From: a virus
Length of the DNA: 34,165 bases
Reading direction: 5' to 3' (one strand)
IMG/VR virus record: IMGVR_UViG_3300037245_001041
Coordinates: 1-34,165 of that record
Below, piece after piece: positions 6,718 to 13,834 of this stretch; within the stretch, counting starts at the first letter, position 1; every line of letters starts with the position of its first letter. The position numbers and the translations under genes are program-made. Below the pieces are notes generated by a model, which was given only the letters and a program-made list of their open reading frames with translations, was not told where the DNA came from and searched no databases.

Positions 6718-8583
6718 ATGATCGAAACACTGTTACGCCTAAGTGTACCAACCACAGCAACCACTCCTTTCCTAGCCCATGAGCAAGGTGTATATAGGAC
6801 CACTCTTACAAAGCCGGTAGACGGATTTGACGCTTATTATTCTACCTGGAATTATACCGGGATGAATGAGGAAAGGGTTATCGTTAATGATGTTTATATA
6901 TTAGTTGGCGACCAGCAAGTACAATATTCAAGAAAAGACACTCTTGGCGATTGCGAGACTGATGAAAAGTCGTGGTTCTTTAACAGGGATACTCAAACAC
7001 TCTATATACATTATGAGTTTGGCCTTACCCCTGAATCCGCTACAACTACCATAGGCATCCTCCGGGGCTACTCTAAAAACGATACGCAATACATAGACGA
7101 TATCAAATACGAAGCAAGGATATCATCAACAACTCCAATAAAGAAAAAGGTTGACCCGGTAACCGTTGGGAAGATGGCCTTCCAGGATCAGACCGTCACA
7201 TTGAAAAACGGCGATGGGGGGCTTGACGGGTTTATCCTTAATCCTATTCCTGGCTCTCTTGCTAGAATAGTCCTTTACGATACCGAGGCAGACACCGAGC
7301 GAGAGTACTATACAGGCCGGGTATCTCAGGACGTTAACACGATAGACAATCTGTCGATAAAATTGCTCGATGTCAGGCGGTCGGAGAATGTCAACGCGCC
7401 GGTTGATAGGATTCAACAGACTGATTTCCCGTATGTGGCCGATAAGTACCTGGATAAGATAATCCCGGATGGTTACGGTCAACACTTCGGGAAGATTGCC
7501 TTTCCTGTTAACGAATTGGAGCCCGCAACGCCTAATATTCAATATAAGTTCGCTGCACTAGCAGATTCTATCGACGCCGTATGGGTGAAGATCGATGAGG
7601 AGTGGACGGAGATAACACCATTAACCACCGACGCGGCTAACGGTGAATTCGTGGCGACGCGGGCCGACGTTGTAGGATCAGGCAAAGACACGGCATATGA
7701 AGTGCGGGTGGATATCCACTTGCGCGGCAGCGGTGACGCCCAGGTCGACGTCAACGATATAATCAGCGATATGAATGACCGGTTCGCCGGGGTTGTATAT
7801 GACGCTTCGGGATACAATCAAACCGAGTTCACCACAGAGGGCGAGCTTGCGGGCGCATGCGCGCTATACATGGACAAAGAATCCCCGTTGTTCACTTGGT
7901 TTGAGAAGCTCCAATCTGGCGCAGAACGAAACTTTGTATACGACATACAGGGAGACGGGAAACGAACAATACACACTGACTACAAAGACCGGTCTGTGAC
8001 GGATGAAATCCAACGCGCAAAGGTTAAGAGCGACTTGATGAAAGCAACTAGGGACTTCCGCCAATACGCTTCGTCGGTTGTCATTGAGTATGCAGAAAAT
8101 CAAAGGATTGATAAGAAAGAGCGAGAGGTAAACGACGATTACCAGGCTAGCGCAATACAGAAATACGGGTTCCCTAATGAGCTAACAACAACCGGGTTGT
8201 TTGCCGAGACAGCACCAGCGACGACCAAGGCCGGGATACTTGCAGAGGATCAGAGTGAGGCACGACCTAGCCTAGATATATCACTCCACGGCAATAACCT
8301 GTCTAGTCTTGATAAAAATCTATACGACGTTATATCAGTTGATACATCGACGCCTGAGACTACCGAGCGCGAAAAAGTCCAGCGTGTTTACCTAGACCCA
8401 ACCGCCTCCAAGTATTACGAAGACCCGACAACTACCAACCGCTATTATATTCATCCTCCATCTGTCATAATACTAGACAAGGGCAGGGAATATCTTGGCA
8501 CGTTTACGGGTAAGGTAATCGAGATAGATTACAACCCCACGACGCTAGACTACAAACTAAAACTAAGGGAGATCCCCGCATGA
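6718..8583 (+). CDS. Large tail tip / hub-like protein
   Basis: A 621-residue protein, the longest in the genome. N-terminal half: beta-rich with an Asp-Pro-Val-Thr-Val-Gly-Lys segment near residue 142 and an Asp-Val-Arg-Arg motif near 219, resembling the tail-tip attachment proteins that form the hub. Middle part (about 380-480): helical, with Trp-Phe-Glu-Lys-Leu-Gln. The C-terminus ends in Thr-Phe-Thr-Gly-Lys-Val-Ile-Glu-Ile-Asp-Tyr, a strand pattern common in hub proteins. It is followed by an overlapping gene (ATGA). I place it at the tail tip from position and size. No lysozyme or protease motif is visible. Confidence 0.6.
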   Translation: MIETLLRLSVPTTATTPFLAHEQGVYRTTLTKPVDGFDAYYSTWNYTGMNEERVIVNDVYILVGDQQVQYSRKDTLGDCETDEKSWFFNRDTQTLYIHYEFGLTPESATTTIGILRGYSKNDTQYIDDIKYEARISSTTPIKKKVDPVTVGKMAFQDQTVTLKNGDGGLDGFILNPIPGSLARIVLYDTEADTEREYYTGRVSQDVNTIDNLSIKLLDVRRSENVNAPVDRIQQTDFPYVADKYLDKIIPDGYGQHFGKIAFPVNELEPATPNIQYKFAALADSIDAVWVKIDEEWTEITPLTTDAANGEFVATRADVVGSGKDTAYEVRVDIHLRGSGDAQVDVNDIISDMNDRFAGVVYDASGYNQTEFTTEGELAGACALYMDKESPLFTWFEKLQSGAERNFVYDIQGDGKRTIHTDYKDRSVTDEIQRAKVKSDLMKATRDFRQYASSVVIEYAENQRIDKKEREVNDDYQASAIQKYGFPNELTTTGLFAETAPATTKAGILAEDQSEARPSLDISLHGNNLSSLDKNLYDVISVDTSTPETTEREKVQRVYLDPTASKYYEDPTTTNRYYIHPPSVIILDKGREYLGTFTGKVIEIDYNPTTLDYKLKLREIPA

Positions 8584-9092
8584 GTACAGACACAAAGATT
8601 GTATTTAATTATTCACTCCATAATGATAGTTGGGATTGGGACGACGTCGTGGCCGGAACGGTGACACTTAAGTTGGCAACCGTACTGGATGAGGGAGACG
8701 CCTTCCACTTCAAAGATCATCCCTACGGCTTCGGCAAAGTTGTTGAGGTTGTCGGTGATGGCTCCACCACGCTTGAGGATTTATCCCCCACTGGCGGTGG
8801 TTCTATATTCATCGATGAGGTATTGAGCGGCCAACGTGTTATCAAGTGGGATACTGGATTCATGCTAATCTCCGGGAACGATTTAGCCCTATCCACTGGT
8901 GTAAAGACAGTGACCTATTCGGTTGCATTCGTCGGGTCTCCAGTAATCCTTGCGTCTGCCGATGATGCAGCCAATGCAATATTCGCATCAGCCAACACAG
9001 TTGCAACATTATTCAATACTTCGGTTTGGTTTACAAATAACACTAGGGCGGCTGCGACATATAATTGGTTAGCAATTGGAAGGTGGAAATAA
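8580..9092 (+). CDS. Tail-associated protein (possible receptor-binding accessory)
   Basis: A 170-residue protein overlapping the preceding gene (ATGA) and the next (TAATG). It is rich in Asp, Val, Gly and Thr and strongly beta-like. The C-terminal segment (Ala-Ala-Ala-Thr-Tyr-Asn-Trp-Leu-Ala-Ile-Gly-Arg-Trp) resembles the ends of fibre or head-domain proteins that close a beta sandwich. Its family is not recognised. Context makes it part of the tail tip or fibre. Confidence 0.5.
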   Translation: MSTDTKIVFNYSLHNDSWDWDDVVAGTVTLKLATVLDEGDAFHFKDHPYGFGKVVEVVGDGSTTLEDLSPTGGGSIFIDEVLSGQRVIKWDTGFMLISGNDLALSTGVKTVTYSVAFVGSPVILASADDAANAIFASANTVATLFNTSVWFTNNTRAAATYNWLAIGRWK

Positions 9093-9505
9093 TGTTAGTT
9101 AAACTATTCCCAATAGAACGCGAGAAACATGAACACAAGATAAAGAGCGTTGAGACAGTTAGCGGAGAGATCCGCGTTGACCTGGAATATTCATTCCCAA
9201 CATTCGCAGAGGCGCTGGCATATGACGGCAAGGGGTACCAAAAGCATACGAAATTGAAACTCCCTAGTGATGCAGAGATAAAAGAATGGCTTGCCGCAAA
9301 GGAAGCCACAGACGCCACGGCAGCAGCGCAAGCGGCGATTGACGAAGCACAGGATAAAGTCATCACGCGGCTAGCTCATGACATGGCGATCCTATTTAAG
9401 CGAATCAAGACCAAGGGCTTTGTTGCCCCGACAGCTACAGAGAAAAAATGGCTCGATAGTTTCATCGGAGACTATGACGACTGGATAGCGAAGCAAGAAG
9501 CGTGA
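9092..9505 (+). CDS. Hypothetical tail-operon protein, possible fibre assembly factor
   Basis: A 137-residue protein. The ATG at 9092 overlapping the previous stop (TAATG) is preferred over an upstream TTG at 9065. The first third is beta-like. Residues 66-95 are Ala/Glu/Lys-rich and helical. The C-terminus contains Trp-Leu-Asp-Ser-Phe-Ile and Asp-Asp-Trp-Ile. Small helical proteins after fibre genes are often fibre assembly chaperones; no specific match is recognised. A small hairpin overlaps its stop codon. Confidence 0.55.
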   Translation: MLVKLFPIEREKHEHKIKSVETVSGEIRVDLEYSFPTFAEALAYDGKGYQKHTKLKLPSDAEIKEWLAAKEATDATAAAQAAIDEAQDKVITRLAHDMAILFKRIKTKGFVAPTATEKKWLDSFIGDYDDWIAKQEA

Positions 9506-9518
9506 CGCTGGTAGCGTC
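9504..9518 (+). other. Small perfect hairpin at the end of the tail operon
   Basis: GACGCT (9504-9509) and AGCGTC (9513-9518) form a perfect 6-bp stem with a 3-base loop, overlapping the TGA stop at 9503-9505. No T tract follows, so it is not a clear intrinsic terminator. It may mark the mRNA 3' end or protect it. Confidence 0.45.
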
Positions 9519-9547
9519 AGAAATAAATATTCAGGCAAGGAATAAAT

Positions 9548-9883
9548 ATGGAACCGTGGACATGGGTCGGCATCGTAGTTGGAGTACTAACAATAGTCGG
9601 TTTAATTGGAAGGTTTATGGTATCTACCACAAAGGCTATCTCCAAGATGGGTGAGACTAAGACAAAAGAAGGCTTTGACGCTGGTACTCATGCAAGCGCC
9701 CACGAAACACTTGATACCCATGTCGGTGCTGCCCATGTTAAAATCCGAGTCCTTGACAGCAGGGTTGATAAATTAGAAGCGTCTGACGAAGCCTCCTCAG
9801 TGTGGCGCGAGGGTATGACCAAGCGTATGGATGCGAGCGATTCAAAGCTAGATAGGATAATTGATATCCTATTGAAAAAGTAA
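9548..9883 (+). CDS. Membrane/coiled-coil protein of the lysis region (holin-like)
   Basis: A 111-residue protein with one hydrophobic segment at residues 6-26 followed by a soluble helical domain containing His-rich (about 48-63) and coiled-coil (about 66-111) parts, ending Leu-Leu-Lys-Lys. The topology matches small phage lysis-region proteins such as XhlA-type or single-span holins. It lies two bases before the DUF261-like gene, so the two are probably co-translated. It could be the holin, a holin partner, or a membrane anchor for the lysin. The 73-residue two-span protein at 11136 is the competing holin candidate. Confidence 0.6.
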   Translation: MEPWTWVGIVVGVLTIVGLIGRFMVSTTKAISKMGETKTKEGFDAGTHASAHETLDTHVGAAHVKIRVLDSRVDKLEASDEASSVWREGMTKRMDASDSKLDRIIDILLKK

Positions 9884-9885
9884 TT

Positions 9886-10332
9886 ATGCTTAATCAAACA
9901 GCTAAACAATACAACCCCATTAGCCGGTATGGTTGCTACTTCCTCTCTCTTGGCAGACAGGCCGAGAAGATAGCAGGCAAGGAACTAACGCCCGAGCAAG
10001 TGCTAACAGTCTACGTTGCCGCCGTATGTTCTAAGCAAATGGACACCAATTGCTACATAATGGCCCCTCACACCGTTTGCAATCTATTCCTGTATGAATT
10101 AGCCAACGCACGCGGCGAGGCCTACCACGGCCCGCTAGTGGAGTACGTCGGCTGGTGGAACGCTGACATGGTAAGGGAAGAAATGTGGAAACCTGGCGAG
10201 GTTTCGTTTACTGTGAAAAGATATAGGACAGGGTACGGCCATCACTTTATACTTGACGACTACAACCCGGACCCACGCCTGACTTTGTTGGGCTTGACTG
10301 GTAAAAGATTTTTCCGCGTTTATCGGAGGTAA
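9886..10332 (+). CDS. DUF261-like, C39-peptidase-like protein; candidate endolysin
   Basis: A 148-residue protein resembling the DUF261 family known from Borrelia plasmid prophages: an Arg-Tyr-Gly-Cys-Tyr-Phe motif with Cys17, an Asn-Cys-Tyr motif near residue 55, and Gly-His-His-Phe-Ile-Leu-Asp-Asp-Tyr-Asn-Pro-Asp near residues 118-129. Cys17, His119 or His120, and Asp124/Asn127 have the order of a papain/C39-type catalytic triad. Its location between a membrane protein and holin/spanin genes makes it the best candidate for the peptidoglycan-cleaving enzyme, since no other lysozyme or amidase is seen. No signal peptide is present, so it would need a holin. Family recognition is from memory. 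Confidence 0.6.
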   Translation: MLNQTAKQYNPISRYGCYFLSLGRQAEKIAGKELTPEQVLTVYVAAVCSKQMDTNCYIMAPHTVCNLFLYELANARGEAYHGPLVEYVGWWNADMVREEMWKPGEVSFTVKRYRTGYGHHFILDDYNPDPRLTLLGLTGKRFFRVYRR

Positions 10333-10333
10333 C

Positions 10334-11143
10334 ATGAGAGGAATTACAATCGAGTGCGGTCCCTGGAAGGTCGGCGATGCGCCTAAAATTGGCGTATTCT
10401 CTGACCCTCACATAGAGATAGGCGGCGACAATTCCAGACTTGAGAGGGCATTAGATAGGGCGGTTGGCATGGGTTGCCGGTTGGCATTCAATGGGGACCT
10501 ATCGGATTTCATCTATTTCCTTGACAAGCGATACGTCCCGGAGCGGGAAGAGTCCGAAGGGCAGAACGCTAAGATTGACTACGCGGTGGATTACATCGTT
10601 GATTTCCTTATGCCGTACAAAGACCACATTGATTTTATCGGGTATGGCAACCACGACACGGTGGCGGTCAAGAAGTATTTGACGGACCCGGTAGCAAGGG
10701 TATGCGCAAGGCTTGGCTGTGAGCGCGGTTCGTATCGTGCCTTGGTTCGCTACAAATGGCGGAACGGTGATGGCGGAGGGCGGTCGTTTACTTGCTACTT
10801 CCACCACGGCGGGCATGGTGTGGCAACGCAGAATAAAGGCATCCTTGCTATTAGGAATATGATACTAGGGGCTGAAGCTGACTGCTATATAGTAGGCCAT
10901 GGACACAGGGCGGCGATTGACGCAGGCGAGCCCCGGTATTACATGGACAAGTCCGGAGACACCAAGACGAAAGTGCGCAAGGGTATGCAGGTGCCGGGAT
11001 TCCAGCACGATACAAGCAAGAGCGGGACGGGGTTTGAAGATAGATTCTATCAACCTACAGTCATGGGATGGGGCTTGATTAATCTACGGTTCAGACGTAA
11101 GGAATTAGTATACAATCTATCGGTGGAGGTTGACGATGAATAG
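10334..11143 (+). CDS. Calcineurin-like metallophosphoesterase
   Basis: A 269-residue protein with all metal-binding motifs of the family in order: Asp24-Pro-His26, Asn-Gly-Asp (53-55), Gly-Asn-His-Asp (105-108), His-His-Gly-Gly-His (157-161) and Gly-His-Gly-His (188-191). It should bind two metal ions and hydrolyse phosphoesters; the substrate is not predictable. The central insertion (60-100) is charged. It sits inside the lysis cassette, one base after the candidate endolysin stop and overlapping the holin-like gene. That place is unusual and may reflect a late-expressed nuclease, 2',3'-cyclic phosphodiesterase or defence-countering enzyme. Confidence 0.9.
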   Translation: MRGITIECGPWKVGDAPKIGVFSDPHIEIGGDNSRLERALDRAVGMGCRLAFNGDLSDFIYFLDKRYVPEREESEGQNAKIDYAVDYIVDFLMPYKDHIDFIGYGNHDTVAVKKYLTDPVARVCARLGCERGSYRALVRYKWRNGDGGGRSFTCYFHHGGHGVATQNKGILAIRNMILGAEADCYIVGHGHRAAIDAGEPRYYMDKSGDTKTKVRKGMQVPGFQHDTSKSGTGFEDRFYQPTVMGWGLINLRFRRKELVYNLSVEVDDE

Positions 11144-11357
11144 CATGATCCAGGATACAGAGGGCAATACTTCCAGTAAACGGATAATGGGCGTGGCTAC
11201 TTTCGCCTTCGCTTTTATCCTTGCGCTTCTCGATGTGCTAGGCGTCGGCGCAAGTACTAACACTGTCCCGCTAGTCAATGCGTTTATCATCGCGGGCACC
11301 ACGCTATTAGTGGGCGGGACGGCAGCCGAACAGATTAAGAATCTAGGGGGCAAATAA
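11136..11357 (+). CDS. Two-span holin-like protein
   Basis: A 73-residue protein with two hydrophobic segments (about residues 17-37 and 46-64) separated by a short Gly/Ser/Asn turn and a short charged C-terminus, the profile of a class II holin. The start at 11136 is chosen because GGTGGAGG lies five bases upstream; an upstream TTG (11130) is weaker. It overlaps the phosphoesterase by eight bases. A holin forms inner-membrane lesions that release the endolysin, and position before the spanins supports this. No motif proves the function. Confidence 0.7.
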   Translation: MNSMIQDTEGNTSSKRIMGVATFAFAFILALLDVLGVGASTNTVPLVNAFIIAGTTLLVGGTAAEQIKNLGGK

Positions 11358-11599
11358 TGGAAGATAGAAAACCGTGGGAATGCCCAAAGTGTAATCGAGT
11401 TAACGCACCATGGATGGACTCTTGCCCGTGTGTGGACGTGTCATCCCCACAAAGCCCAGTGCCGTATCCCTTTTACCCAAGCTATCCAACATATCCTAAT
11501 TATCCATATTATCCACAGTTGCCAATCACTTGGATTACAAGCGGGACAATAACAACTACGGATACCACCGACGCCACTATTGGCAGTGAAAAGAAATGA
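11357..11599 (+). CDS. Zinc-finger protein with Tyr-Pro repeats
   Basis: An 80-residue protein with an unusual make-up. Residues 7-25 read Trp-x-Cys-x2-Cys-x3-Asn-x6-Cys-x-Cys, close to the RanBP2-type zinc finger. Residues about 34-56 are a Pro/Tyr tract in which Tyr-Pro recurs with single-residue spacers. A Thr-rich tail follows. The gene is joined to its neighbours by a TAATG overlap upstream and an ATGA overlap with the spanin gene. The finger could bind RNA or protein and the Tyr-Pro tract is expected to be extended. The function in a lysis operon is unknown. It may have little role in lysis itself. Confidence 0.75.
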   Translation: MEDRKPWECPKCNRVNAPWMDSCPCVDVSSPQSPVPYPFYPSYPTYPNYPYYPQLPITWITSGTITTTDTTDATIGSEKK

Positions 11600-11916
11600 C
11601 ATGGCTCAAGTTCGTGCCATGGATTGTAGCCACTTGTTGCTTACTGGCTACGTTTGTGTCCATCAAGATTGCCGCAAAGCGAAAGGCTCAGGTGGACGAC
11701 CTAGCAAAGAAGCTCACAACCATCACGGTGAACATTTCCCGCTTGAAAGCAGCAAAGGAAGACGATGCCGCCGCCATCGCTAGGCGTAGGCCGTTGCTCG
11801 TTGAAATCACGGAGGCTAAGAGTGATAAAGATGCTGAGGCTGTTGTTGATACTTTCCGTCGTCATGTTCTTGATGGGCTGCAAAACGTGCCCAGGCCCGG
11901 TGATTCTCCCGGATGA
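11596..11916 (+). CDS. Inner-membrane spanin (Rz-like)
   Basis: A 106-residue protein with an N-terminal membrane anchor (residues 4-25), then a basic Lys/Arg stop and a helical, Ala/Lys/Asp-rich periplasmic domain. This is the expected architecture of an i-spanin, which crosses the periplasm and pairs with an outer-membrane lipoprotein to fuse the membranes at lysis. The last 95 bases overlap the o-spanin gene in another frame, the classical Rz/Rz1 arrangement. It implies a diderm host. Confidence 0.8.
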   Translation: MTWLKFVPWIVATCCLLATFVSIKIAAKRKAQVDDLAKKLTTITVNISRLKAAKEDDAAAIARRRPLLVEITEAKSDKDAEAVVDTFRRHVLDGLQNVPRPGDSPG

Positions 11917-12091
11917 CTTACCGGCTGTCGAGATAACCGGCGACGACAATGTCGACCTGTTCGAGCTAACCGTCCAGGATATCCGATGGCGTATCTTGAT
12001 GGCTAACGCCCGCTTTATCACCGGCGAAATTACCGAAGACTATAGAGACACCCTAGTGTCATTCTATCTCGGGCTAATCGATGGCGAGTAG
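11822..12091 (+). CDS. Outer-membrane lipoprotein spanin (Rz1-like)
   Basis: An 89-residue lipoprotein. GTG at 11822 is preferred because GGAGG (11811-11815) lies six bases upstream; ATG 11831 is the alternative. The signal peptide has Lys3 and Arg6, a Leu/Val/Ile core and a Phe-Leu-Met-Gly-Cys lipobox (Cys20). A Pro-rich segment follows (residues 24-32), then an acidic helical part. Overlap with the i-spanin and the lipobox make the o-spanin call strong. It is longer than lambda Rz1 (60 residues). The gene ends the late operon, just before a perfect hairpin. Confidence 0.8.
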   Translation: MIKMLRLLLILSVVMFLMGCKTCPGPVILPDDLPAVEITGDDNVDLFELTVQDIRWRILMANARFITGEITEDYRDTLVSFYLGLIDGE

Positions 12092-12111
12092 ATATACCTC
12101 TCAAGGTATAT
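12092..12111 (+). terminator. Perfect hairpin directly after the spanin genes
   Basis: ATATACCT (12092-12099) pairs with AGGTATAT (12104-12111) around a CTCA loop. The sequence immediately downstream is T-rich (TTCGTATTTCTT) but lacks a pure T tract, and the stem is AT-rich. It could be a weak end of the late transcript or an mRNA-processing site preceding the tRNA-like element. A partly similar CCTCAAGGT sequence follows at about 12125-12133. Confidence 0.45.
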
Positions 12112-12156
12112 TCGTATTTCTTACCCTCAAGGTGATATTTATTACTTAGCAAACCG

Positions 12157-12231
12157 TTGGCTGTGCCGGGATAGTCTACGGAACCCGATAACTAATTGGG
12201 TGCAATGCGGGTGCAAGACCCGTCAGCCAAA
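12157..12231 (+). tRNA. tRNA-like cloverleaf, non-canonical
   Basis: The geometry is that of a full tRNA: 7-bp acceptor stem (12157-12163 with 12224-12230), two linker bases starting with T at position 8, a 3-bp D stem (12166-12168 with 12179-12181) with a 10-base loop, a single base 26, a 5-bp anticodon stem (12183-12187 with 12197-12201) that can extend by one A-T pair to leave a 7-base loop, a 5-base variable loop and a 5-bp T stem (12207-12211 with 12219-12223, one G-T pair) with a 7-base loop directly abutting the acceptor. The loops are atypical: T loop TGCAAGA, no T before the anticodon in the 7-base form, no GG in the D loop, and no encoded CCA. The central triplet would be ACT; a CTA lies one base off centre. 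It may be a degenerate tRNA, a specialised tRNA-like RNA, or a missed functional tRNA. Confidence 0.55.
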
Positions 12232-12233
12232 TA

Positions 12234-12275
12234 CACACAATCTACACAATCAGCTATCACCGGATGCTATATACT
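12234..12275 (+). promoter_or_regulatory. Early promoter region with conserved CACACAATC motif, copy 1
   Basis: The motif CACACAATCTACACA spans 12234-12248 and a -10-like TATACT lies at 12270-12275, 36 bases from motif start to -10. No good -35 hexamer is present; the motif itself occupies that region, as in activator-dependent promoters. It precedes the gene at 12294, whose ribosome binding site AAGGAG is at 12282-12287. Confidence 0.6.
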
Positions 12276-12293
12276 CGATGTAAGGAGTAATAG

Positions 12294-12656
12294 ATGGAAG
12301 AATGGATGACCCTAAAACTAGAGAACCTGTCTAACGACATCCTCAAAGATGGGCTGTATGAGTTTTGTGTTTTTGATTATCGTGCTTCACATAAATGGAC
12401 ACCATCGGAGAAGGCACCACTGAGCATTTTAGTATCTGCTGCCGCTGGAGAAGTCTACCGCTACCGCAGACTCCAACCAAAGCAGCTAAGCCCTAAAGAA
12501 AAACTGACAAAGGAAATTGAGTGCATCCTTGGTGGTGCCCCAATATATGCTTTTCAACAGAGCGGGATAGAGATAGAAAGCCTCGTTGGATACATGCTCC
12601 CTAAAATATGGGAGTACATAACTCTACATTGCGTCAGCATCCCACCGCCGGAATGA
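12294..12656 (+). CDS. Hypothetical early protein
   Basis: A 120-residue protein, the first gene after the lysis region and under its own motif-bearing promoter. It has mixed alpha/beta composition with a Glu-Val-Tyr-Arg-Tyr-Arg-Arg stretch in the middle and a Cys/Pro-rich C-terminus (Cys113, three prolines near the end). No family is recognised. Its location at the head of the rightward early region suggests an early takeover or regulatory role, which is inference only. It stands alone, since copy 2 of the motif starts right after its stop codon. Confidence 0.65.
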   Translation: MEEWMTLKLENLSNDILKDGLYEFCVFDYRASHKWTPSEKAPLSILVSAAAGEVYRYRRLQPKQLSPKEKLTKEIECILGGAPIYAFQQSGIEIESLVGYMLPKIWEYITLHCVSIPPPE

Positions 12657-12659
12657 ATA

Positions 12660-12701
12660 CACACAATCAACACACACAGCCCCGGCGATATGCTGTAGAT
12701 T
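12660..12701 (+). promoter_or_regulatory. Promoter region with conserved motif, copy 2
   Basis: CACACAATCAACACA, the best consensus copy, spans 12660-12674. A -10-like TAGATT at 12696-12701 again begins 36 bases after the motif start. The spacing and the downstream ATGCT...AAGGAG context match copy 1 without gaps. It precedes the recombination operon (ATG at 12720). Confidence 0.65.
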
Positions 12702-12719
12702 CATAGCAAGGAGATAACT

Positions 12720-13214
12720 ATGGGAAAAGAGACTATCAAGATTCACGGCAAAGACTATGAGACGGTAGCGTCTCGCGTTGCTAGGTTTAGGGCCGTGTAT
12801 GGGCAATGGTGTATTGCCACAGAGTTATTGCACCATGACGCGGAGCGGGTAGTTATGAAGGCTGTCGTTGCCGACCATGAAGGAACGGTGATGGGCGTAG
12901 GCCATGCGGAAGAATATCGCAAGGCGTCCAGCATAAACAAGACATCGGCAATGGAGAACGCGGAAACGTCGGCCATTGGGCGGGCTTTGGCGGCTTGTGG
13001 TTACGGCGGGACAGAATATGCAAGTGCTAACGAGATTGTCGGGGCTGGCGTTGATTCACTTCAAGAACACCTTGACGGCTTGAAGCGGTGTCAATCCATG
13101 GATGAACTGCATAAATTCTACGAAAAAGTATACACGTTATTCACCGACACCGAATCCCGCAGAATCCTAGTGGAGTGTAAAGACGAATGCAAATCGAAAT
13201 TGACGAAGAAGTAG
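12720..13214 (+). CDS. ERF-like single-strand annealing protein
   Basis: A 164-residue protein with the motif block Ser-Ile-Asn-Lys-Thr-Ser-Ala-x-Glu-Asn-Ala-Glu-Thr-Ser-Ala-Ile-Gly-Arg-Ala-Leu (residues 71-90) followed by Tyr-Ala-Ser-Ala-Asn-Glu (100-105), a signature I associate with phage ERF/Rad52-like annealing proteins. The adjoining gene encodes a YqaJ exonuclease, the standard partner, which strengthens the call. The pair would resect double-strand ends and anneal strands during replication and genome circularisation. The C-terminal helical part (115-164) may contact the exonuclease or SSB. The genes overlap by 28 bases. Confidence 0.75.
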   Translation: MGKETIKIHGKDYETVASRVARFRAVYGQWCIATELLHHDAERVVMKAVVADHEGTVMGVGHAEEYRKASSINKTSAMENAETSAIGRALAACGYGGTEYASANEIVGAGVDSLQEHLDGLKRCQSMDELHKFYEKVYTLFTDTESRRILVECKDECKSKLTKK

Positions 13215-13834
13215 AGCAGGGGACAGAGGCGTGGTACGCGCAAAGAACCGGCAAAATGACGGGTTCTCGTGCTGTCGATATCGTCAAAGGGCCGAAGGGC
13301 TCCTACACGGCAGCTCGTAAGAACATGATAGCCCGCCTCGTATGTGAGCGCATGACAGGCGAGCGGGAGGAAACGTACCAATCCAAGGAAATGCAATGGG
13401 GAACCGACCACGAGGCCCTGGCGCGGTCTGTGTACGAGATTGTATCAGACCGGGACGTACAAGAGACCGGATTTATCAACCATCCCACAATCGCAAACTT
13501 TGGCGGCTCCCCCGATGGGCTGGTAGGCGACGACGGGCTGACCGAAATCAAATGTCCTGGCACTGCCACGCATCTAGCCCTATTGGTAGGTGGTAACGTA
13601 AAGCGGGAATACATCTACCAGATGCAAGCCTACATGTTAATCACCAACAGAAAGTGGTGCGACTTCATCAGCTATGACCCGCGATTGCCGGATAGCCACT
13701 GTATCTACATCAAGAGGATTATGCGCGACGAGAAGATGATAGCCGAGATTGAAGCTGAGGCCGTCAAGGTATTAGCAGAAGTCGACGCAATGATGGAAGC
13801 TATTAAGGATTACAAACCAGAGATAACAAAGTGA
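13187..13834 (+). CDS. YqaJ-type recombination exonuclease
   Basis: A 215-residue protein of the lambda-exonuclease/YqaJ superfamily. Visible motifs: Gly-Thr-Glu-Ala-Trp-Tyr-Ala-Gln-Arg (12-20) with Thr-Gly-Ser (25-27), Gly-x3-Glu-x-Leu-Ala (72-79), the catalytic Ser-Pro-Asp-Gly (108-111; Asp110) and Glu-Ile-Lys-Cys-Pro (120-124; Glu120, Lys122), and Tyr-x-Tyr-Gln-Met-Gln (142-147). All catalytic residues are present. It should degrade the 5' strand of DNA ends processively and load the annealing protein encoded just upstream. It overlaps the next gene by four bases (GTGA). Confidence 0.92.
   Translation: MQIEIDEEVEQGTEAWYAQRTGKMTGSRAVDIVKGPKGSYTAARKNMIARLVCERMTGEREETYQSKEMQWGTDHEALARSVYEIVSDRDVQETGFINHPTIANFGGSPDGLVGDDGLTEIKCPGTATHLALLVGGNVKREYIYQMQAYMLITNRKWCDFISYDPRLPDSHCIYIKRIMRDEKMIAEIEAEAVKVLAEVDAMMEAIKDYKPEITK

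Noticed and set aside
11357-11599. Tandem DNA repeat in the Tyr-Pro coding region as a CRISPR or VNTR
   Set aside because: Units are only about six bases, imperfect and coding; no spacer structure is present.
12157-12231. Cobalamin riboswitch-like GGGTGCAA and GCGGGTGCAAG sequences
   Set aside because: The conserved B12-box and core elements are missing, while the tRNA geometry explains the stems exactly.
12157-12231. Attachment site (attP) derived from a host tRNA
   Set aside because: No integrase or excisionase gene is visible and the whole cloverleaf is present, not only a 3' half.
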